Positions 1-5,548 of a DNA stretch of 5,660 bases are shown piece after piece. The notes under the pieces were generated by a model that made no database searches, had not been told where the DNA came from, and was given only the letters and a program-made list of their open reading frames with translations. Source of the DNA: Candidatus Gastranaerophilales bacterium (GTDB lineage: Bacteria > Cyanobacteriota > Vampirovibrionia > Gastranaerophilales > CAJFVJ01). The stretch is taken from positions 1 to 5,660 of the forward strand of contig JAQUTS010000119.1 in assembly GCA_028694275.1 (NCBI GenBank). Reading direction: 5' to 3'. The first letter of the stretch is position 1. Every line of letters begins with the position of its first letter. The position numbers and the translations under genes are program-made.

Positions 1-229
1 GCAAGCAAGGCTCTCCACCTGATATCACAACTGCATCAAGCTTTTTGAGTCTGGTTTTCAGAAAATCAAAAACCTCCGACTCTTCAACAGAAAAGTCAGA
101 GGTTTCTTTAACTAGTTCAGGATTGTGGCAATATGGACATGCAAAATTACATCCTTGGGTAAAAAGTATGGCTGAGATTTTACCTGGGTAATCAAGCAAT
201 GAACTTTTTTGCCAGCCGCCTATACGCAT
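1..229 (-). CDS. nrdG: Anaerobic ribonucleotide reductase activating protein, N-terminal part (cut by window edge)
   Basis: This is a radical-SAM activase that makes the glycyl radical on NrdD, using S-adenosylmethionine and a 4Fe-4S cluster in the cytoplasm. Only the first 76 residues lie in the window and the frame is open to the left edge. It begins MRIGGWQKSSLLDYPG, followed by a CxxxCxxC cluster motif at Cys27, Cys31 and Cys34 (QGCNFACPYCHNPEL), then the SAM-contacting ISGGEP at 69-74. The GGWQKSSLLDYPGK opening resembles the NrdG2-type activases rather than the shorter E. coli type; that is from memory of the family. The ATG at 229-227 lies inside the last codons of nrdD, giving a 10-base overlap (220-229), so the two are probably translationally coupled. 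The Shine-Dalgarno is weak (an AAAGG about a dozen bases upstream), which fits coupling. The next gene upstream being NrdD makes the assignment firm, although glycyl-radical activases in general share these motifs. Confidence 0.93.
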   Translation of the reverse strand, partial: MRIGGWQKSSLLDYPGKISAILFTQGCNFACPYCHNPELVKETSDFSVEESEVFDFLKTRLKKLDAVVISGGEPCL

Positions 230-2355
230 TTTTCTTGTTGTGCCTTTTTGTCTGCAATTTGGAAGGTTTTTCTTTTGGCAAACTCTTCAGTTTTGCCTTT
301 GTTCCATTGTTGCACAGGGCGAATATACCCGACCACGCGAGAAAATACTTCGCACGATTCGCCGCATTTTGGACATTCAAAATGCTCACCTGCGATGTAT
401 CCGTGGTTTTGGCAAGTGCTGAATGTCGGTGAGAAAGTAAAATACGGCAGACGATAATTGCTGCATATTTTTTTAACAAGGTTTTTCATCACTTCTGTAT
501 CATATATGCGCTCGCCTGCAAAAATGTGGAGCACTGTTCCGCCTGTGTATTTGGTTTGGAGCTCATCTTGATGATCAAGCACTTCAAAGATATCCTCTGT
601 GTAATTTACAGGCAATTGTGATGAGTTGGTATAGAATGGCTGCGCTGATTTGTTGTAGTAATCCTCATCGTTTGCGCATTTGATAGAAATCAGATTTTGT
701 TTATCAAGTTTGGCAAGGCGATATGATGTTCCCTCAGCCGGTGTGGCCTCTAGGTTGTAGTTGTGGCCTGTTTCGATTTGGAATTCACGGATTACATCTC
801 GCATAAAGTCCATAACTTTCACAGCAAAAGCCTTCCCTTCTTCCGTTCCGATGTTTTGGCCGATGAGGTTCTCACAAGCTTCGCTCAATCCGACAAGGCC
901 TATTGTTGAGAAGTGGTTTTTCCAATAAACGCCAAATCTTGATTTGATATCGCGCAAATAGAATTTGGTATAAGGGTAAAGATCCTTGTCTGTAAAGCTT
1001 TCAAGAACTTTCCTTTTTATTTCGAGACTGTTTTTTGCAAGAATCATTTTTTCTTTAAGGTTATTGAAAAATTCTTCTTGTGTTATGGCTTTGAATCCGA
1101 CTCGAGGTAAGTTGATTGTTACTACACCGATTGAACCTGTAAGAGGGTTTGACCCAAAAAGTCCGCCGCCTCTGTATTCAAGTTCGCGGTTGTCGATTCT
1201 TAGGCGACAGCACATAGATCGTGCGTCTTCGGGGTTCATATCTGAATTTATGAAGTTTGAAAAATAAGGTATGCCGTATTTGGCGGTCATTTCCCACAGT
1301 CCTTCAAGGTTTGGATTATTCCAATCAAAGTCTTTGGTGATGTTATAAGTAGGTATCGGGAATGTGAAAACCTGTCCTGTGGCATCGCCTTTCATCATTA
1401 CTTCAAAGAAGGCACGATTGAGCATATCCATCTCAGCTTGAAATTCTTTGTATGTTTCTTCTTTGATTTCTCCGCCTATTATGACATTTTGATCAGCATA
1501 GTAGCTTGGAACATTCAAGTCCATTGTGATATTGGTAAAGGGTGTCTGAAATCCCACGCGTGTTGGGACATTCAAGTTGAAGATGAACTCTTGCATAGCC
1601 TGTTTGATTTGACTATAGTTTAGCCCGTCGTATCTGATAAAAGGTGCCAAAAGCGTGTCAAAATTTGAAAATGCCTGAGCTCCTGTGGCTTCGCCTTGCA
1701 TTGTATAAAGGAAGTTTACTGCCTGCCCTAATGCTGTGCGGAAGTGCTTTGCAGGCGAGCATTGGACTTTGCCTTTTACTCCCGTGAAGCCTTCTAAAAG
1801 AAGGTCTTTAAGATCCCATCCTACACAATAAACAGAGACCATATTGAGGTCATGGATGTGGATGTCGCCATCTTGGTGGGCAGTTTTGATTTCTGAAGGG
1901 TAGATTTTGTTCAGCCAGTAGTTTTTGCTTATGTTTGAAGAAACATAGTTATTCAACCCCTGAATAGAATACGACATATTTGAATTCTCGTTCACTTGCC
2001 AGTCAAGTTTACCGAGATATTCATCCATCATATCTATATTTGCATTTTGGGCAAAATCACGGATTTTGGAGTGCTGTTCTCTGTATAGCATGTATGATTT
2101 TGCTGTTTTTTTATAGTCGGATGAGAGCAGTACATATTCGACTATGTCTTGAATTTCTTCAACTGTTGAAGCTTTGAAATTTTCTTCTTTTTCTGTCAGA
2201 AATTTTTGAGTGAGTTCAATGACTCTTTCTGTAAGGTTTTGCGCTGTGCTTCTGTCGAACTCTTTTGTGACATTTGCAGCTTTTTCAATTGCGTTTGTGA
2301 TTTTTTCAGAATTGAATTCTACAATCTTACCGTCTCGTTTAACGATTTTTTCCAT
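220..2355 (-). CDS. nrdD: Anaerobic (class III) ribonucleoside-triphosphate reductase, complete
   Basis: A 711-residue protein, about the length of E. coli NrdD. It reduces ribonucleoside triphosphates to deoxy forms for DNA synthesis without oxygen. Residues about 3-92 form an ATP-cone allosteric domain, starting VKRDGKIVEFNSEKI. The barrel domain carries DGDIHIHDL at 162-170, CVGW at 177-180, a likely thiyl-radical cysteine in SMCCRLR (Cys382/Cys383), and GGGLFGSNPLTGSIG at 396-410. The C-terminus has a probable metal site (CQNH at 648-651 and CPKCGESC at 661-668), then the glycyl-radical loop SRVVGYIRP with Gly676 as the radical site (codon 330-328). The frame is intact. The start at 2355 is set by AAAGGAG 5 bases upstream and by the ATP-cone beginning at once. 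It is followed by overlapping nrdG and preceded by a cobalamin riboswitch and terminator, so expression is probably repressed by B12. I cannot settle the reductant subtype (formate or thioredoxin-like) by eye. Confidence 0.97.
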   Translation of the reverse strand: MEKIVKRDGKIVEFNSEKITNAIEKAANVTKEFDRSTAQNLTERVIELTQKFLTEKEENFKASTVEEIQDIVEYVLLSSDYKKTAKSYMLYREQHSKIRDFAQNANIDMMDEYLGKLDWQVNENSNMSYSIQGLNNYVSSNISKNYWLNKIYPSEIKTAHQDGDIHIHDLNMVSVYCVGWDLKDLLLEGFTGVKGKVQCSPAKHFRTALGQAVNFLYTMQGEATGAQAFSNFDTLLAPFIRYDGLNYSQIKQAMQEFIFNLNVPTRVGFQTPFTNITMDLNVPSYYADQNVIIGGEIKEETYKEFQAEMDMLNRAFFEVMMKGDATGQVFTFPIPTYNITKDFDWNNPNLEGLWEMTAKYGIPYFSNFINSDMNPEDARSMCCRLRIDNRELEYRGGGLFGSNPLTGSIGVVTINLPRVGFKAITQEEFFNNLKEKMILAKNSLEIKRKVLESFTDKDLYPYTKFYLRDIKSRFGVYWKNHFSTIGLVGLSEACENLIGQNIGTEEGKAFAVKVMDFMRDVIREFQIETGHNYNLEATPAEGTSYRLAKLDKQNLISIKCANDEDYYNKSAQPFYTNSSQLPVNYTEDIFEVLDHQDELQTKYTGGTVLHIFAGERIYDTEVMKNLVKKICSNYRLPYFTFSPTFSTCQNHGYIAGEHFECPKCGESCEVFSRVVGYIRPVQQWNKGKTEEFAKRKTFQIADKKAQQEKCV

Positions 2356-2360
2356 CTCTT

Positions 2361-2367
2361 CTCCTTT
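2361..2367 (-). promoter_or_regulatory. nrdD ribosome binding site
   Basis: The minus strand reads AAAGGAG followed by 5 bases (AAGAG) and the ATG of nrdD. It is a near-perfect Shine-Dalgarno and fixes the nrdD start. It lies only 3 bases past the end of a possible pseudoknot in the leader. Confidence 0.85.
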
Positions 2368-2370
2368 GTA

Positions 2371-2415
2371 AAATGCCGAAACAAAATTTCTTTGAGCCCG
2401 TGCATTTGGCTCAAA
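2371..2415 (-). other. Leader hairpin with possible pseudoknot just before the nrdD ribosome binding site
   Basis: In the nrdD mRNA leader, beyond the intrinsic terminator, TTTGAGCC (2415-2408) pairs perfectly with GGCTCAAA (2398-2391) around a 9-base loop. Six loop bases, AAATGC (2407-2402), are also complementary to GCATTT (2376-2371), which would make an H-type pseudoknot ending 3 bases before the Shine-Dalgarno. An outer AAATTT/AAATTT pairing (2428-2423 with 2389-2384) is possible. No U-run follows, so it is not a terminator. It may tune translation or mRNA stability. The hairpin is directly seen; the pseudoknot is A/U-rich and could be chance. Confidence 0.45.
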
Positions 2416-2450
2416 TGGTAGGAAATTTCATTCTGAAAAAATTACGCACT

Positions 2451-2490
2451 AAAAAACCAACTATAATCAGTTTTTTGATTATCAGTTGGT
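2451..2490 (-). terminator. Intrinsic terminator between the riboswitch and nrdD (attenuator)
   Basis: On the minus strand ACCAACT (2490-2484), a bulged G (2483) and ATAATCA (2482-2476) pair with TGATTAT (2469-2463) and AGTTGGT (2462-2456). This is 14 base pairs around a 6-base AAAAAC loop, followed by six T's (2456-2451). It is a textbook rho-independent terminator. It lies in the 5' leader, 30 bases after the riboswitch and 95 bases before the nrdD start, with no open frame ending at it. Its job is therefore most likely conditional termination: transcripts stop here when the riboswitch holds cobalamin. An alternative pairing that would break the inner half of this stem is described under findings. 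Confidence 0.92.
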
Positions 2491-2520
2491 GATACGAACT
2501 TTGTAATCTTCATAATAAAA

Positions 2521-2616
2521 CTCCTGTCTCGAGGTTGTAATACACTCAAATTAAGCATTCCGACTGTAACGGCTGCGGACCAGTGCGGGATTTTCACCCT
2601 TCTTTCCTCAATTTGG
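2521..2616 (-). promoter_or_regulatory. Cobalamin (B12) riboswitch in the nrdD leader
   Basis: The minus strand carries the conserved core of cobalamin riboswitches. In order: GAGGAAAG; GGGTGAAAATCCC (stem GGG 2599-2597 with CCC 2589-2587); CACTGGTCCGCAGCC; CCGTTACAGTCGGAATGC (stem CCG 2572-2570 with CGG 2562-2560); and the terminal GAGACAGGAG (2530-2521), the usual loop-13 CAGGAG element, flanked by a 3-bp stem CTC 2533-2531 with GAG 2523-2521. The closing stem is clear: CAAATTGAG (2615-2607) with CTTAATTTG (2555-2547), nine pairs including one G-U. The compact size, with no long peripheral arms, resembles the shorter class II cobalamin riboswitches. These sense adenosyl-, methyl- or hydroxocobalamin; which one cannot be read here. 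It precedes a strong terminator and then nrdD, so binding should repress nrdDG. I did not resolve the loop-loop kissing contact. Confidence 0.9.
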
Positions 2617-2623
2617 TTTTTTC

Positions 2624-2652
2624 ATGTTATCGCTTTTATTCTGTGATGTCAA
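2624..2652 (-). promoter_or_regulatory. Likely sigma-70 type promoter of the riboswitch-nrdDG transcript
   Basis: A perfect -35 TTGACA (2652-2647) is followed after 17 bases by TAACAT (2629-2624), a 4-of-6 match to TATAAT. This predicts a transcript start near 2617, right before the first riboswitch stem (2615), so the RNA would contain the full aptamer and nothing extra. A competing perfect TATAAT sits at 2657-2652 but has no recognisable -35 at a suitable distance; its transcript would start near 2645 and also include the riboswitch. Confidence 0.65.
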
Positions 2653-2668
2653 TTATATTTTTTAGTAT

Positions 2669-2704
2669 CAATCGGATGATTTATTTTTGTAAATCATGCG
2701 ATTG
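2669..2704 (-). terminator. Long hairpin after the orphan gene (3' end structure, terminator-like without U-run on this strand)
   Basis: Beginning 11 bases after the stop codon of the 912-residue gene, the minus strand has 15-base arms, CAATCGCATGATTTA (2704-2690) and TAAATCATCCGATTG (2683-2669), pairing at 14 of 15 positions (one C-C mismatch) around a CAAAAA loop. The bases after it on this strand are A-rich, not a T-run, so it is not a canonical terminator for the upstream gene. On the plus strand the same hairpin is followed by a T-rich stretch (GTTTTGTTTATT), so it would terminate antisense transcription more readily. It may mark or protect the 3' end of the orphan mRNA and separates that unit from the nrdDG promoter. 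Confidence 0.5.
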
Positions 2705-2714
2705 GTTTTGTTTA

Positions 2715-5453
2715 TTATCTGCGGTTGATGTTGTTTTGGTATTGTGTGAATTGTACTTGTTGGTTTTTACCGTAGTAGTTTCTTGCGTATGCTTCTTGTT
2801 GTTTTCTGGTCGCTTCTTGAGTTCTTCTTGTAGCTTCCTTGCCTGCTGCTTCTACCATATCATCATATGCTTTAATAAAGTCTGCTGTTTCGCCTTGTGG
2901 TCTTGGTGTAGGAGCTTCGTATTGGATTGTTTTACCTTGAGCTATCTCATTTGGCATTCTTGTGTTGTTTCTGCCTAACATAAAGTCTAGTTCCATTTTG
3001 AATCTTTGATAGCTAAGATCTAGATTTGCTTTGAACTTGCCCCATCTTTGTTTTATGCCTTTTGGTGTTGATTTTGTTGCTGCTTTTGTTGCTGTTTCGA
3101 TTGGTCTGCCTTCAGGAAGAGCTTTTGGTGCCTCAGGAGTGATAGGTTTCATTCCTCCCGGAAGTCCTTCTGAGCCGAATTCTCTGGCTATGACTTCATC
3201 CATTGTCGGTAGTGTTGGTTTTGGTGTTGTTGCAGGTAGGTTGTTTATATTGCCTTCAGGTAGAGCAAGTGGTGTTACTTCTTCAAAGTCCACGTATTTT
3301 GCATCTTTTTTCCAGTCATTTGCATTTGTTTTCTTTGGTGCACCTTTTTTGATGATGATAGGTTCATCAGCTACTCTTACAGGTAGCAAGTCATCAGCGG
3401 TATTTGTGATTCTTGCAGGAAGATTGCTGCTTGGTGTTGGATTTACAGGTCCGTCTATTGGGTTGTTGCCAGGGACTTTGCCGTCTACAGCTTTTCCGAA
3501 TGTTCTGCCTACTGCTTTACTTCCGGAGAAAGTCAATCCTGCAAATGCTGCACCCATTGCGTAGCCTCTTGCTGTTGATCCTAGGACTTCTTCAATATCT
3601 TCGCCTCTTTGTAGAGAGCTTGATGCCCCGTATAGAGCCCCGATATTTCCGCCCATTCCCATATTTCCAGCGGTTTGAGCGATGAATTTTCGTCCTGCGC
3701 CTGTTTTGTCGATTTGGTTCATTATGAAGCCACGAGCTGATGTGGGCGATTTTACTGTGTACTCTATTGATTCTGTCAGCCCGTTCTTTTGTAGGTATCT
3801 TGTAGAGTTGCGTAAGCCTACTTTTCTTGCTTCGCCTCTTGTTACATTATTTGTTACTGTTTTAACTATAGTTTTGCCATCAGCTGTTACCTCTTTGCTA
3901 ATTGTAGCGAGAGTTTTTCCTGCTGCATCTTTGGCAACTACTTTGCCTTCTTGTTCAAGTACGTGCCCAACGGTGGTAGTTGTTTTTTGCAGTCCTTCTT
4001 TTGTGAATGTATTTACTGTTTTGCCTACGGTACCCTCTGCAAGTTCGTATGCGGGTTTTCTGTAGAATTTTGTAGCCCAGTTTGCAATGCCTTTTCTTAC
4101 GCCACCTTTGGCGTTTTGGACAACCAGGTCTTTTCCTACTTCTTTTATTGCGGTTTCTGCACTTTCTGCTGCTACTTGTTTTGTGACGGTTTTGGTTGCT
4201 TGTAGTCCAAGACCTTTAGCTACAGAGTTGGTTATTGCGCTGCTGCCTCCAGGGAATAATCCTGCGGCCAAGCCGTCTATAGAACCTGATATTAAGTCGC
4301 TGCCTAATGAATCGTAAGCTCTTGGCTGTTCGGCTGTTTGGCTGTCTGCGTATTTTAGGCCTACTTTTAGGGCGGCACCTGCAGGTATTGCTATAGCAAG
4401 TGATGCGCCGAATGTGAATGGTGAAGCTGCGACAGCGGCTGCTATAATAAGTCCGTTTGCGATACTGGAAATAGTGTCTACGCCTGCTTCTTGAGATGTT
4501 TTGAATTCTTCGGCTTTTGCGTTTGTATTGAGTACTAGACCTCCATTTGAGGTGTCTTTGCTTTTTTCGATAATTTGTTTTTCTACGGATAATCCTGAAT
4601 TTTTGTTAATGGCTTTTTGGATTGATGATCTTAGGTGATCACGGTTAACATCAAGGTTATCGCCGACTTGTTCTTTGATTTGGTCAAAGATTGCTTGTTC
4701 ATTTTCATCTAGGGTTTTGCCTTTTTTACCTTTGATGAAGACGTCTTCGTATTTGTCTATGTCGTTATTTGTTTTTGTGTATAGTTCTTCTATTTTTTTA
4801 GGGTCTTTTTTGGCTTCTTGGATTTTTGCTTTCGTTGTATCCATTTTGGCTTGGATTGCTTTTGAGCCGTTATCGGTATCGACTACTTTTGACCATTGTT
4901 TTCTAAACCAGTGGCCGATTCCGCCTTTGCCTTCGATTTCTTCTTTTTTAACTTTTTCAGAAGATGCACCGATGTTATTTTTCATCCAGTTCCAAGTTTT
5001 ACCTATGAAACCTTGTTGTTTTTGTGTTTTATTAAAATCTGCTTCTGCTTTTTTATGAGAATCTTCAACAGCTTTTATTGCTTGTTCTTGTTCTTTCTTT
5101 TCAATTTTTTTCTCTTCAGTTTTTTTAACCTTTTCAGCTTTTTCAGTTTCCTCAACTTCTTTTTTCTCTACTTCTTTTGCTTCTTCGGCTTCGATAATAG
5201 ATTCAGAAGTAGATTTTTTTGCACTGTCAACGGAGCCGGTTCCATTTGCTCCATCAGGCCCAATCATTTTGTCAAAATTTTGCATTAGATACATCATAAG
5301 CATCATATTCATCATATATGACATATCCATCGGCTTATTGCTTCGGTTGAAAGGGAACATCCCCGGAGCTGCACCACCTTGCTGCTTTTGCAGGTATTGG
5401 GGTGTGTATAGTCCAAGTTGATCACAATAACTATTCGTATTAATTGTAGTCAT
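2715..5453 (-). CDS. Large multi-region protein of unknown function (912 residues)
   Basis: I do not recognise this protein. It is surely translated: one long intact frame, ATG at 5453 with AAAGGAG 9 bases upstream, and sensible amino-acid use. There is no Sec signal peptide at the start. Regions in order: 1-41 polar and Gly/Asn-rich; 42-63 very methionine-rich (10 Met in 22); about 88-146 a Glu/Lys-rich likely coiled coil (EEAKEVEKKEVEETEKAEK); 148-300 charged helical, with WNWMKNNIG and HWFRKQW; 326-366 a hydrophobic Ala/Gly stretch (ANGLIIAAAVAASPFTFGAS) that could be one or two membrane passes; 375-590 Thr/Lys/Val-rich; 594-650 Gly/Ala-rich (GNMGMGGNIGALYGA, YAMGAAFAGLTFSG); 655-795 Pro-rich linker with two LPEG motifs (731 and 779); 799-828 a basic helix; 861-912 Gln/Arg-rich tail. 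There are no cysteines after residue 10. The layout suggests a surface, secreted or membrane-inserting structural or effector-like protein, but that is inference only. The next gene, nrdDG, has its own promoter, so the two are probably not functionally linked. Confidence 0.85.
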   Translation of the reverse strand: MTTINTNSYCDQLGLYTPQYLQKQQGGAAPGMFPFNRSNKPMDMSYMMNMMLMMYLMQNFDKMIGPDGANGTGSVDSAKKSTSESIIEAEEAKEVEKKEVEETEKAEKVKKTEEKKIEKKEQEQAIKAVEDSHKKAEADFNKTQKQQGFIGKTWNWMKNNIGASSEKVKKEEIEGKGGIGHWFRKQWSKVVDTDNGSKAIQAKMDTTKAKIQEAKKDPKKIEELYTKTNNDIDKYEDVFIKGKKGKTLDENEQAIFDQIKEQVGDNLDVNRDHLRSSIQKAINKNSGLSVEKQIIEKSKDTSNGGLVLNTNAKAEEFKTSQEAGVDTISSIANGLIIAAAVAASPFTFGASLAIAIPAGAALKVGLKYADSQTAEQPRAYDSLGSDLISGSIDGLAAGLFPGGSSAITNSVAKGLGLQATKTVTKQVAAESAETAIKEVGKDLVVQNAKGGVRKGIANWATKFYRKPAYELAEGTVGKTVNTFTKEGLQKTTTTVGHVLEQEGKVVAKDAAGKTLATISKEVTADGKTIVKTVTNNVTRGEARKVGLRNSTRYLQKNGLTESIEYTVKSPTSARGFIMNQIDKTGAGRKFIAQTAGNMGMGGNIGALYGASSSLQRGEDIEEVLGSTARGYAMGAAFAGLTFSGSKAVGRTFGKAVDGKVPGNNPIDGPVNPTPSSNLPARITNTADDLLPVRVADEPIIIKKGAPKKTNANDWKKDAKYVDFEEVTPLALPEGNINNLPATTPKPTLPTMDEVIAREFGSEGLPGGMKPITPEAPKALPEGRPIETATKAATKSTPKGIKQRWGKFKANLDLSYQRFKMELDFMLGRNNTRMPNEIAQGKTIQYEAPTPRPQGETADFIKAYDDMVEAAGKEATRRTQEATRKQQEAYARNYYGKNQQVQFTQYQNNINRR

Positions 5454-5462
5454 ATATGTATA

Positions 5463-5469
5463 CTCCTTT
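5463..5469 (-). promoter_or_regulatory. Ribosome binding site of the 912-residue gene
   Basis: The minus strand reads AAAGGAG, then 9 bases (TATACATAT), then ATG. The strong match and normal spacing fix the start at 5453. Confidence 0.85.
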
Positions 5470-5480
5470 TCTGTCGTTAT

Positions 5481-5497
5481 ATATATAAAGTATATAT
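5481..5497. repeat. AT-only inverted repeat in the leader of the orphan gene
   Basis: ATATATA (5497-5491) and TATATAT (5487-5481) flank CTT on the minus strand. It could be a short hairpin in the 5' leader, part of a promoter (TTACTG at 5508-5503, 17 bases, TATATA at 5485-5480), or merely a low-complexity AT run. Function is undecided. Confidence 0.3.
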
Positions 5498-5518
5498 GTT
5501 TTCAGTAATTGCTATATC

Positions 5519-5548
5519 ATATTATTTTTTGTTAACTTTTATTAACAA
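5519..5548 (-). promoter_or_regulatory. Candidate promoter of the 912-residue gene
   Basis: On the minus strand TTGTTA (5548-5543, 4 of 6 to the -35 consensus) is followed after 18 bases by TAATAT (5524-5519, 4 of 6 to the -10 consensus). The region upstream (5563-5584) is an A/T-tract run like an UP element. Several other weak pairs exist in this AT-rich stretch, including TTGCCA at 5566-5561, so the exact promoter is uncertain. Confidence 0.35.
5529..5548. promoter_or_regulatory. Perfect palindrome, candidate operator upstream of the orphan gene
   Basis: TTGTTAA, six spacer bases, TTAACAA: two perfect 7-base half-sites about 76 bases before the start codon, overlapping the candidate -35 and spacer. 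This symmetry is typical of a dimeric repressor or activator site. I do not match it to a named regulator. As an RNA hairpin it would be weak and has no useful T-run, so a protein-binding site is the better reading. Confidence 0.45.

Noticed and set aside
192..479. 95-residue minus-strand frame
   Set aside because: It overlaps the conserved glycyl-radical region of nrdD and the start of nrdG in another frame, and its sequence resembles no protein.
2521..2616. TPP, SAM or T-box element as alternative identity of the leader
   Set aside because: None of their conserved cores is present; the GGTGAAAATCC, TCCGC and CAGGAG elements in this order fit cobalamin.
2514..2640. AATAAAA (2640-2634) with TTTTATT (2520-2514) as an outer closing stem of the riboswitch
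   Set aside because: It is A/U only and lies 5' of the start predicted for the best promoter. The 9-bp stem at 2615-2607 / 2555-2547 is a better closing helix, and 2520-2514 is better used in the antiterminator.
2583..2978. 131-residue plus-strand frame rich in Phe, Cys and Leu
   Set aside because: It is antisense to the end of the orphan gene, the promoter region and part of the riboswitch; the Cys/Phe/Leu bias is what antisense of Gln/Lys/Ala-rich coding produces.
3072..3095. 12-base tandem near-duplication in the plus-strand reading (TTTTGTTGCTGC then TTTTGTTGCTGT)
   Set aside because: It encodes the short ATKAATK stretch in a low-complexity linker, has only two copies, and needs no explanation beyond local slippage.
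3031..3564. 177-residue plus-strand open frame
   Set aside because: It lies antisense to the orphan gene in a region of strongly biased codons, has no convincing ribosome binding site, and its composition looks like a reverse-strand shadow.
4675..5288. Two plus-strand frames of 127 and 130 residues rich in Phe and Ser
   Set aside because: They are the antisense reading of the Glu/Lys-rich coiled-coil codons (GAA/AAA read as TTC/TTT). No start signal supports them.
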